A stretch of 64,000 bases of DNA from Daphnia carinata (taxonomy: Eukaryota > Arthropoda > Branchiopoda > Diplostraca > Daphniidae): the NCBI RefSeq assembly GCF_022539665.2, contig NC_081337.1, positions 7,230,679-7,294,678 on the forward strand, written 5' to 3'. Shown here one piece after another: positions 44,021 through 56,800 of this stretch. Position 1 is the stretch's first letter; every line of letters begins with the position of its first letter. Position numbers and translations under genes: made by a program. The notes under the pieces are model-generated. The model had not been told where the DNA came from. It made no database searches and saw nothing but the letters and a program-made list of their open reading frames with translations.

Positions 44021-44643
44021 TCATACTATGTCACTTCTAATTGCTAAAACTTTTTCTTTGGCTTCTTCAGGTGAAAGACTTTCTTCAGGACTGGGATGTA
44101 AGGGCTGGTTGTCAGGTCCAAGTTTCCCCAATTTGAAGTCTTCTGTTATTTTCTTTACATAGACAGCACCAAACAATTCTTCAGGAGTCATTGGTGGTTG
44201 CACAATATCATTAACACGGTAAGAAACATATGGTTTCAACTAGAACATAAAAGTACACCCCTGTGTGAAATTGATTACAAAAAAGCTGCAAGTTTCTACC
44301 TTAAAACCAGTTAAATCTGGAACGATGATTTCAGGAACCAGCTCATTGATTTTCATGAAAGATGTCCCAGCTTTATAACCAATAGGTCTAACTCCGTAGG
44401 CTAAGGAAAGAAAAACAAAAAAACATATTAGTATACACTTTATGTGTTTCTGTTTTTTTACACTTTACTGTGTATCGGGACATCAGGATGGGGATTTTTC
44501 GCTTGTCGAGCTTTAAAATCCCTGGTTCCTCTTTTGTTGTAAATAGGGAATTTCTTAAAGTTGCGCTTACCACACGCGCAAGCTGTAGTAGAAATTCCAC
44601 GAACGAATTGTTTTCCAAATAGCGAAAGCACGCTCGGTTCCAT
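44021..44643 (-). CDS. MRPL41: Mitochondrial large-subunit ribosomal protein L41
   Basis: This is a component of the mitochondrial ribosome large subunit. Three exons on the minus strand (44643-44469, 44400-44300, 44239-44021) keep frame and give 164 residues. The N-terminus is basic with Ser/Arg (FVRGISTTACACGKRNFKK), fitting a mitochondrial targeting sequence. The family core is clear: KRGTRDF, then NELVPEIIVPDLTGFKLKPY and VSYRV. The tail (EEAKEKVLAIRSDIV) is longer and more acidic than I expect of vertebrate L41. A poly(A) signal on this strand overlaps the stop codon region. It is head-to-head with V-ATPase subunit A. Confidence 0.88.
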
Positions 44644-45360
44644 TTTTACACTTTTTTTATCTTCAAGGTTTTCGTAATTCTGTTTATACGAAAGCTTGAT
44701 CTGAAAAACAAAGCCACATTTGCAATTCGTCTGCTCAGATCAATGGTCATGGCTAAGCAGGACTTGGGAGTCAAATTTCCTGTTACAGAAAAAAAACTTT
44801 CGTAGTTCTTACTTCCAAATGGAAAACTTGTTTTAAAAATAATATGCTTTTATAAATTATATTTTTAATTTTATGGAAAACTAAATTTCAGGATTTTTTG
44901 TGATTATTTTGGTGATAAGTTCAGGGATTTTGAGAGATCGGCTGAAAATTGAATGCATTCTATTTTTACCCCATCTAGCGAAAATTCCTCTGTACGAGCT
45001 AGTATTTGAATTAAAGAATCGTGAAAACGATTGCTGTCTCGTTAACAGGCTTTTGACATTTCGTTTTGCTAAATAAACTAGAAAACTTAACAAATTGAGC
45101 TAACATGACATTTTGTGTACTTCCCATTGTCATTCGTTTTGTAGACGTGTCAGGCAATAGATGGCACGACGAAAGTTCTTGAACGACAAGTTTCAAGTTT
45201 TTGATCTTTTAGTTCTCTGCTCAAGTCGCGTGACCACTCAGCTGACTCTGACACCCCATGACTAGGATTCCGACTTGATTCGAGAGCAATTCACTCGATA
45301 CCCGCGTCTTGTCATCAGCTTCCTCGTTTTAAAAAGCTCACTTGAACAAAACTTCTAAAA
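44644..45360. promoter_or_regulatory. Divergent promoter region MRPL41 / V-ATPase A
   Basis: The spacer is 717 bp between two outward-facing genes. It includes AGTCGCGTGACCACTCAGCT-type sequence near 45225, where TCGCGTGACC resembles the lysosomal CLEAR E-box (GTCACGTGAC) without matching it fully. No coding exon was seen. Confidence 0.4.
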
Positions 45361-48183
<2,823 letters not shown>

Positions 48184-49140
48184 TAAGATACAATAACCAA
48201 CTTGTGTGTTAGTTTTCCTCCTCGCAGATTATAAAGAAACATCCGTAGCTCATCCTGCGTTCCTTAAAAAATTGTTTCGCAGCCAAGGCAGGTCTCTGTC
48301 ATTAGTTGACTTTTTTTTACTTCTATCTACTTGTTTTCCCTGTGCGTGTGTGTATATGGTTTGTTTTGAATTTTTTCTGGGTCCTGGAACACCAATAATT
48401 CCATTTTTGTCATATGAAAGAGCCATCACCCAATCCAATTATTGTCGTTATAAAGCATAACAAATCTAGGAGATTAATGCATGGAACATTCCTGATGGAC
48501 AGACTGCGTCTTTTTTGGATCCCGTGTTGGAGGAATTTATTTCTCTCTATTCGTATTTCTGGGTGTTCAATAAAACCGCGAAGTTAGATAGTTCGTAACT
48601 TAACCTGGCCGCCAAAAGCGATGCCGATATGAAAATTGCCAGATTGTTTGTTGGTTGTGATGAAAGCAAAACAAAATAACAAAAAAATTATTTGATGCAA
48701 TTATAGATATCGCAAGAACACTTGCGTTATCTATAATTAAATTATCTATAATTGAATTGTACGGCATGGAGATTAGGCAAAGTGGTCAGCAACAAAAAGT
48801 ATACATTTTCTATTACAGAAATTTACCATTATTTAATAATCTGAAGTATCTCTACTTTAGGCTTCGTTTTGTCGAAAGAGTCATCAGACCTGCTATTGCC
48901 AACCACTGAGCGACAATGGTAAGCACTCTACCTTGGCTTAAAACATTAAGTCATCATTTCCGTTGTTGCTAAGTAAACACGAACGAGAAAAATTGATGAG
49001 TTCCAACAAGATAACCATCTTATCTCCCATATTAGCCCACGGATCCATACGTATAGCCAGATGCGTTTGGTATTGATGTTCACTAACCGTCAGCATTCCA
49101 GATTTCATTTTGAACTGACCAAGCGAGAACAAAAGAAAAA
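48184..49140. other. 3' UTR of V-ATPase A and spacer
   Basis: The left half is the probable 3' UTR. The right half contains the tandem palindromic stretch TTATCTATAATTAAATTATC near 48727 and the start region of small Cys-rich gene A. No coding exon was supported. Confidence 0.5.
48569..48574 (+). terminator. Poly(A) signal of V-ATPase A
   Basis: AATAAA lies 386 bases after the stop codon in an otherwise non-coding, T-rich 3' flank. It is the first canonical signal downstream. Confidence 0.5.
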
Positions 49141-49592
49141 ATGTGCAATGCGTGTGCTGCCCTGTGCACATGCTGTGGTTAGAATTTTTCAAAACATATT
49201 ACGTTACTTTTCAAAATTTGAACAGCAAAAATGAAATTTATATTTTGAACTTCAAATAGGAAAGATAACCAAGTGGATTATAATTGCCGTTATTATTTTC
49301 TTCACGGTCTCCATTATAACCAGCTGCATTCTTCTGTTGGGTCCAGACGAAGGGCCTTCTCCGACTTCGCCAAGTCCTACGTCCTTTGGTAAAATGTCTT
49401 TACGTTCTTTAGATTACGTCGTACTTATACATTTTTGTTGCTTTGATTTTTTTTTGCCAAAAAATCGTAATGCTTGTTTTCCCTGTAATAGACTTACTCC
49501 AGGATTCAGTTATTTTCAAAGCTATTGGAGGCAGTAAGGAGCCGCAATATACACCTGAAAATATCAATCAATTACCGGGCTATCAACAGTAA
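49141..49592 (+). CDS. Small Cys-rich single-TM protein A (unrecognised family)
   Basis: I do not recognise this family. Three exons (49141-49177, 49260-49388, 49492-49592) keep frame and give 88 residues. The first 12 residues hold five cysteines (MCNACAALCTCC), then GKITKW and one TM (IIIAVIIFFTVSIITSCILL), then LLGPDEGP, a Pro/Ser/Thr stretch and SVIFKAIGG. The second gene at 50321-50747 has the same exon plan, same 37-base first exon, same phases (1, 1) and the same motifs. The N-terminal Cys cluster next to a TM suggests S-acylation or metal binding. There is no signal peptide, so the N-terminus is probably cytosolic and the LLGPDEGP part lumenal. The exon 1 donor (GTTAGA) is weak. Function is unknown. 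Confidence 0.75.
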
Positions 49593-50320
49593 AAGATTTT
49601 TTTAATGTGACAAACGTAACCGTTAGCCTGACTATAGGTTTCGAGGGTTGAATAACATGCCGGCAGACATGTTAAGAATGTGAAGGAAATGTCAACTAAG
49701 TCGTGAAAAATTTCCTGACGCTGTGCCTCCTGTAACATGTTTGTCAAATTACTAAGTCAATATATATATCTATGAATCATCCACGAGAAAATCGAAAAAA
49801 AAACGATAAACAGGATGTGCTTATCTTGACAGATCGGCGGATTTAAACCAACGGTTAAGAAATACTTGTTTGGTTTTTTCTTTCTAGGTGCTGTACACGA
49901 GACCAATACCGGAGATAGCTGCAACAGTTTTCAGTTCACTACAGCAAATGCAAATATTAAATGTAAAGTCGTCATGTTTGGTCTTCTATTTGGGACTCAT
50001 GTGTCTCAGCTGTGCAGTACTTCATCAATTATTCTGGATGGCCACTGATCCTGGATTACGTCAGAAATAAGTGGATCAACGTAATTCCCAGGTTATTGTA
50101 GGGACAAGGAAAAAGAGCGGGGATCACAGGGATTAACCCTCGTTTTATCTTATCGGTACGTATGCAACCAGTCATAGATAAGTTTGTACGCGTTTTGACG
50201 AGACTGATTTTTTTGACGTATTGTATATATACGCAATACCAATACTTTAAAATCGACATTAGTTTAGTCTGACGGAAGGAGCACATCCTAAATTCACGTT
50301 TTAAGTTATAAATATTGAAA
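49593..50320. other. Spacer between the two small Cys-rich genes
   Basis: It should hold the 3' UTR of copy A and the promoter of copy B. A frame after a good acceptor at about 49887 encodes a short hydrophobic peptide but matches neither copy. Nothing else was supported. Confidence 0.5.
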
Positions 50321-50747
50321 ATGTGTTTAGCATGCTGCGCAGCATGCATGTGTTGTGGTAAGCGGTTATTCTAATGTGTAATTCCTTTTTCATTAACTTT
50401 TCTTCGTATTTTAACAGGAAAGCTGACTAAGTGGATTATCATAGGTCTCATCACATTCTTTGTCATCACAGCCGTCATAGTGCCATGCATTGTTTTATTG
50501 GGTCCTGACGAAGGACCAGAACCGACAACTTTTGACCCACTCGTTTCAACGACGGTCAAGGTTAAATTAGGTAATGTTATAAACATGTATACAGTATTGG
50601 ATATGGGGATTCGAAATCGTTGTTCATATTCATCACAACTCGCTGTCACGCATACTAATTGTTTTATTTGGTATAACAGATTTCAATTTACAAAATTCAA
50701 TAATATTCAAAGCTATTGACGATCACATTAAATCAACGTCGCTGTGA
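50321..50747 (+). CDS. Small Cys-rich single-TM protein B (unrecognised family)
   Basis: Three exons (50321-50357, 50418-50570, 50680-50747) keep frame and give 85 residues. The N-terminus MCLACCAACMCCGK has six cysteines and leads to KLTKWIIIGLITFFVITAVI as the TM. The shared block VLLGPDEGP follows, then PTTFDPLVSTTVKVKL, and the shared C-terminal NSIIFKAID. Compared with copy A the Cys cluster, the TKWIII start of the TM, LLGPDEGP and IFKAI are kept while linkers differ. This shows purifying selection on those parts after duplication. The exon 1 donor here is canonical (GTAAGC). A perfect 16-base palindrome (50331-50346) lies inside the Cys-coding exon. Confidence 0.78.
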
Positions 50748-51416
50748 GCCGGTAAGAGTACCAAAAACGCTTCCCCAGAATGAGGCCCTTCATCTCTGCG
50801 CTTCCCAAATTATTATTCAACCTACCTGACGGACAATAAGAACTGAAATTACTATTGCTAAAATTTTTAAATGATTGTTTATTCGTAAACATAGAGTATT
50901 CGTCGTACAATAAAAAGTGAAAACTATTTCTGTACAAAATGTTTTGAAACAGTCTCAGCATTGCCCATCCTTAAAAGCATGGTCAAACTCAGTTCAATTT
51001 TTTTTTATCATAGTTCCCCACGTTGTGTTCAGCTGCGAACCTATTTCCGCATCAGTGGATAAAATATAGCAGATCACAAACTATTGGCAAAATTATAATC
51101 CTCAGGAAATATTGTTAGCGTGAATTCGCATAGCATTCCAAAATTTCCCACAATATACACTGTTGGCTCCGATTTCCATGGATGCTAACGCCTCCCCTTT
51201 CCATGACGATTTCCACGATATACCGCTCCACGTCTCAAAGCTCTTGATATACATTAGTTGTGACAGTTGAGAAGTGTCTAATAATTTGGTCAGGATTACG
51301 TTCAATTATTGAAAAATTCAATAGGCTAAGGATTTCAGAAAACCGGAATTTCTTTTTACTGCTGTCAAGAACATGATTGCTTGATTTTTTGAAAGGCGAA
51401 AATAGAGATAACTGGA
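50748..51416. other. Spacer before presenilin
   Basis: It holds the 3' UTR of small gene B and the presenilin promoter/5' UTR. No coding exon was supported on either strand. Confidence 0.5.
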
Positions 51417-53151
51417 ATGGCTAGTCCTCGTTCATCAACTTCATCAAACCCACCAGAAAACGGAACATCGCTTATTCCAAACGACCGCCCATCGGCGCGA
51501 TTTAACACAACGCCAGCTTTGCAGGAAAGGCAGCATGCATCAAGAAGGGAAAATCATAATCAAGAAATTGACCAGGAAGAACTTGAGGATGAAGAAGAGT
51601 TGAAATATGGAGCAGCTCATGTAATTAAACTTTTTGTGCCTGTCTCCCTATGCATGATGGTTGTTGTGGCCACCATCAGCTCAGTAACCTACTATACACA
51701 AAAAGGAATCTACTTGTAAGCAAGTTTTATTTTACACTCTTGAGCTTATGATTAATTTTCCTTTTTAATTTTCAGGGTATATACACCATTCCATGAAGAC
51801 AGTCCAGATACAGGAACAAAAGTTTGGAATGCTGTAGCTAATTCAGCTATTCTTTTGGGTGTTATTGTAGTGATGACAGTATTTCTAATTCTGTTGTACA
51901 AGTATCGATGCTACAAAATCATTCATGGGTGGTTGATCATGTCATCTCTAATGCTTTTGTTCATATTTGCCTACCTATATCTTGGGTAAGAAACATTTTT
52001 ATAACACAAAATTATGTTGCTGTTAACTTGTTATTCTCCAGCGAGGTTCTACGGACATACAACATTCCATTAGACTACCCTTCACTAGTCTTCATCATGT
52101 GGAACTTTGGAGTTGTCGGGATGATTGCAATTCACTGGAAAGCTCCTCTTCATTTGCAGCAAGCCTATTTGATTTTTGTTGCTGCGCTCATGGCACTGGT
52201 TTTTATTAAATACCTTCCTGAGTGGACCACATGGGTTGTTTTGGGTGTCATTTCTATATGGGGTAAGTAACCATTTTCTTTGAGTTTAAGAACAATCATT
52301 TTTTGGTATACATGGGTATATATGTGTATAATATTTTTTTTTGCTCGTTTTATTGCGTCTATTTCAGACTTGGTAGCTGTCCTCTCGCCTCGTGGACCTC
52401 TACGTATCCTGGTTGAAACGGCACAATCCAGAAACGAGCCTCTTTTTCCTGCTCTTATTTATTCATGTATGAGATTCAACACTTTCTTGCGACAAATTCT
52501 TTACCTTCGATTAATTCATTTAGCTACGGTGGCATACATAGCCGTAATGGCCACGGACCAATTACCAACCAGCAATAATGAAGCTTCTGCAAATGGATCA
52601 AGGAGCCCAACAGAAGGCGGCTTCACGCCTACCTGGAACCAAGAAGCTGAGCAGCGAACAGAAGCAAGAAGGAATAGAATCCAAGCAGCAGCCACAGATG
52701 TCCACAGAGCTCCTCCCCAGCCCCAACCAGTTACAGAAGAGATTGAAGACGATGAAGAAGAGAGTGAGCTCACTTGATAAAATTGTTTGATTATAATTCG
52801 GATTTAGCATATCATTATTATAGGAGGTATAAAACTGGGGTTGGGAGACTTCATCTTCTACAGTGTTTTGGTTGGTAAGGCTTCTTCATATGGAGACTGG
52901 AACACAACAATTGCCTGCTTTGTTGCAATTCTAATTGTAAGTATTGTTGTGATAATTAAGTAGTGTAACTTTCAAATACAAATTTATTATTACAGGGACT
53001 GTGCTTGACTTTGCTGTTACTAGCCATCTTTCGAAAGGCCCTGCCTGCACTTCCTATTTCAATTACTTTTGGTCTGGTATTTTATTTTGCAACTAGCAAG
53101 CTTGTTGCTCCATTTGCAGATTCACTTACTGCCCAACAGATTTTCATTTGA
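51417..53151 (+). CDS. Psn: Presenilin (gamma-secretase catalytic subunit)
   Basis: Presenilin is the aspartyl protease core of gamma-secretase, cleaving Notch and APP-type TM stubs. Six exons keep frame: 51417-51715, 51776-51985, 52042-52262, 52368-52763, 52824-52936, 52996-53151, giving 464 residues (human PS1 is 467). The hydrophilic N-terminus ends at [19 protein letters not shown], where TM1 starts. TM6 carries the first catalytic Asp in ISIWDLVAVL; the usual Tyr-Asp pair is Trp-Asp here. The loop contains [23 protein letters not shown] and a Glu/Asp cluster. TM7 carries LGLGDFIFY with the second Asp, and the PAL motif appears as LPALPISI. The C-terminus ends LTAQQIFI. The catalytic Asp of TM6 is split by an intron. 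Confidence 0.96.
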
Positions 53152-53234
53152 TTATTTACACTTGTATTTAAGTCTACCACTGTGTCCAAAAAACTGTAAC
53201 TCATTAACTGTAATGATTTTAATTGCATTTGAAA

Positions 53235-53240
53235 AATAAA
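53235..53240 (+). terminator. Poly(A) signal of presenilin
   Basis: AATAAA lies 83 bases after the presenilin stop. The convergent small gene ends 76 bases further on, so the transcripts may nearly meet. Confidence 0.6.
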
Positions 53241-53315
53241 AAAGATCATGAAGAATGCTTTGTTGGTATTCATTTACTATTTTCAAATTCTTTACAACAG
53301 TGATATTTTCGTACA

Positions 53316-53606
53316 CTAATGACCATGGGCAAGAGCAGCTTCCTTTGCCATCTGGTCTTCGTACTTCTTGATATTGCCAGGCGAGTTAACTATAAAAGTG
53401 AAATTGAATACATTAAAAGACACAGTTAAAACAAATAAAAAAACTTTCATACTTTTCCCGTTCAACCACACGAAGACGGGAAGAGTAGTAACAACTCCAA
53501 TAGCGTAATATTTGTAGAGCCAGCTATTCGTCATATGATGTTTCCACGGAAACATGGCCAACTTGGCCGTGAATGTGTAAGGATATTTCATCATGCGTCC
53601 AGACAT
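53316..53606 (-). CDS. Small single-TM protein, mitochondrial type (unidentified)
   Basis: Two exons on the minus strand (53606-53453, 53389-53316) keep frame and give 75 residues. The N-terminus is basic and aromatic (MSGRMMKYPYTFTAKLAMF), followed by PWKHHMTNSWLYKYY, one TM (IGVVTTLPVFVWL) and a charged Ala/His-rich tail ending ALAHGH. The size, the basic start and a single TM with a charged tail resemble accessory subunits of respiratory complexes. I could not assign it to a named subunit. It is convergent with presenilin and head-to-head with GMAP-210. Confidence 0.7.
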   Translation of the reverse strand: MSGRMMKYPYTFTAKLAMFPWKHHMTNSWLYKYYAIGVVTTLPVFVWLNGKSMKVFLFVLTVSFNVFNFTFIVNSPGNIKKYEDQMAKEAALAHGH

Positions 53607-53866
53607 TTTCAAAAATGAACCTTAAGGGAAAAAATCAGGCTTACAAATTTAACATAAAAAGTTCTACAATATCATTGTAAACGAAGCTTACTGTTGCGTG
53701 TTACCGACCGGGATGAAGAAAGAACACCAATATGGCCGATTCCCAAATGGCAGAGATGAACTAAACGTGGAAGTTCGCAGCTCCAACGGTAGGTGGTCTC
53801 TGAAACATACAGACGACCTTTTTTTTTGTAAATACTTAAACATTTTTATAGAAACTCCGAATTAAA
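53607..53866. promoter_or_regulatory. Probable bidirectional promoter small gene / GMAP-210
   Basis: This is 260 bp between outward-facing start codons. Both 5' UTRs and any promoter must fit here or overlap, which suggests a shared promoter. It is inferred from layout only. Confidence 0.45.
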
Positions 53867-56800
53867 ATGTCATGGTTTGGCGGAGGATTAAGCAATTTAC
53901 AGGGAAAAATTTCCTCTTTTACAGCCCAAGTTCTTAACGAAGTAGCCGAAAGCGTTCAAGGTAAGTGTTTTGAGCAAAAAAAGAATCTATAGACAAACTT
54001 TTGACACGTCATCAGGCGGTTCGTGGTTTTATTTTGGTTACAGCATCTGATTCTATGTTGTGGAATTACGCAATAATTCACGTTGTAAATTTTGAACTCA
54101 ATTAAGTTGCAGATATAATAGCCATGCCTTCTTCCTTTTCAGAGAATGACAACCAACTAACCCTAGAACAGGCAGAAGAAGTTGCTGGTACCACAGGTGA
54201 AATTTTTCAATTAAAAAAACAGGTAAATATCTGTGCCATCTACTCTCCCATTTTTCCAAACATTTTCAATCCTTCGATTTTCCTAGAATGAGGAATTGAT
54301 TTCAATCAACCGTGAAATTGAATCACAGCTTTCAACACTTTCACGGCAATACCGCAATCTTCTCAGCTCCTCTAAGGTAATGTACTATTAGTTAAAATTT
54401 TTCTAATAGGTTTATTCCAATGTATGTGGAATGATAAATTTTTATTCATTTCTGCTTAACTGCTCAGTTCTGTCAGTTGGTTACAGTGTCACGTTGAGCT
54501 TAATTGCCCAGAGAACCTATGTGATATCCCTTATCAGTTTAGCAGGCCTAGTGAGCGAGGTTGAGCTGTTTATCGAGCATTTGATGGTGCCCCACACATA
54601 CTCTCGGTAAAGGGAGCATTTTTTAATATTTTTAATAAAGGGGCCTTGTGCGCGCCGTTTTTTCTTATCTTGGAGCGATAAGTTAGCCCAACAGTTGGTT
54701 ATATCCCAATTGTGCTTGTTCAGCCCTTCACATGTGATGCTGTTGACCTTTGTGTGACAGCTAGGGGAGAAGTGGATAGGACGGGAGGGGGAATGGGGGA
54801 GTGCCGAGCAAGACTGTTCTACCTGGTTTTGGTTCTCCTTTAAGCCGCTGCTTCATTAATTCTCCTTGTTATCTCTCTCGTTACCGCTTCCCCTTGGTCT
54901 ACTCGTGACTATGCGTACCGCATACGACTGAATTATTTCATCGAACGTAAACCCACACGTCTTTCCTTGCCGTTACCAGTTGCTACCAACCGTAAAAAAC
55001 CACTTCTCCTGATTCTATTGGGACACTAATGAGTTCGTTGTCCGGTGCCGATTAAATGAAAGTCACCTTTGAACTCTTGAACGATTTACGAACGAGAAAT
55101 GCTGAAATCGGAAGCGGAAAAAAGACCCAACATACTCCCCTTTTTCCTATTTTTATTCTCTCGCATTCTTACAAATCACGTGATCGCATTGGCTTATCTG
55201 GCCACGTACGTAGTTAATCGCGTACCTGATCAGGCTACAGAAGTAACCTTTGTTATGATTAATTTGGGTTCGCTACTTTGAAGGTTAACCTGTTAAATGA
55301 AACATATAGTTGACAACCGATTCTTGGATAGATCAAATTTTTGCGGCTGGCTAGTGGAGGACTTTTTTTTTTTTTGAGGGTGGGAGTATAGGCGAAAATG
55401 GAAAAGTAAAGAATGAAATAATAATGAGGAAAGTGGGATGTAAGATGATTCTTAGCGTCCAGGAAATGGGTTTTGAAAACATGCTTAGAATATCGGAGAG
55501 AGAGAGAAAGAGAGGGGGAGGGACGAAAAAAGAGAAGACAAATAAAGGTATGGTTCCAACAGGATTGTATTATATCGCTTTCTTTTCCATGACCTGTTTG
55601 TGTGTCGCATCAACAAACAGTATGCCTTTAGTAAAACGTTGCCGAATAACAGCAGGGAAATCGTAATACGACTAAAAAATACCTAAAATTTTCCGTTGAT
55701 ACGACGCCGTGTTTCTATTAGTATTACGTACGTTCTGCTAAAAAATTAAGTGAAATCTTGTGATCCAAAAGATTATCAGCCTCACTGTTTTTGTCAGACA
55801 TCTGTTGTTCGCACCTGGCCATCATTCGTAAATGAATACGGTCGACAGATAGGCCAAATTTGAAGTTTTTTGTCGTTCCTCCCAGTTTGGAATGATGGCG
55901 CCCTCATCTCTTGTTTTTAGAAGAATAGGGCGGGAGGGCGGATGTAGCACCCATTACACGGACGTTTTGTCATGCAAATCTATACCGAGTATATGTGTGT
56001 ATATGTTTCCCCACAATCGGTCTCTCACACAAGTGGGCATATATCCGCCAGACGGAAAGTATCAACAGTTGTACGTGTGGCAGGGGTGGGGTGGGGTGGG
56101 GGGGGGGGAGGGAGTTTTTTTTCCCCCAACTGTTAAACGGGTAATATGATTATGCTTCGACCGTGTTTGGTTGGGTCAGGTGTTATTTTCTCGGCAACTT
56201 TTGAATCAATAGATGTAGGGGAGAGTGCCGGCAAAGTTCCTCCCTCGCGCCATTTTGCTCTCTACACAAATGAAACTAAAATTGGGAAGAGAGGGTGGAG
56301 GCTAGATATTCTAGCGAAAAGGAAGACAGTGAAAAATAAATGTCAGTATATGGGAGAAAAAAAGAAAAGGACAATCGCGAGCGTGACAATATCCGTTTCC
56401 GTCGAACGATATAGAAGAAAGAAAAGAGACCCATACGCGGACGGGAACACGAAATGTGCCGCTTGTTATTTGCATATAGGCTATTCACCTCAAGAGCATT
56501 GTCGTCCCAGCCTTCGTACAGGTCATTCAGGGTTGTCATAACTCCGGATGATGTACTTACCAAAAGTTTAAGGGAGAATGTGACAACTTCAAATTTACTC
56601 ATAAATTAGTAGTAACACCACAAATACAGACTTACGTTAAAAAAATATCCTTTTGAAGAATCTATAGTATGACTACTTTCCCCTTTTTCGCTTTCCGTCT
56701 AAGAATGACGCAAATATATCTAGAGCTCACGACAGCCCTGGCCGAAGGAAGTGTGACTAAATACTGTTTGAGTATTTGTCGCAACAAGACAGTATTATAT

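Noticed and set aside
45225-45240. CLEAR-type (TFEB) element before V-ATPase A
   Set aside because: The sequence TCGCGTGACC only partly matches GTCACGTGAC, so it is noted in the promoter entry without a separate call.
54470-54700. Possible snRNA-like or other structured RNA
   Set aside because: Compared from memory with U1, U2, U4, U5, U6, U11, U12 and 7SK; none matched. Only local hairpins remain, so it is mentioned as a finding about the intron and not called as an RNA gene.
56146-56541. 131-residue frame in GMAP-210 intron 3
   Set aside because: Lys/Arg-rich chance translation of purine-rich DNA, with no splice partners in phase with the golgin.
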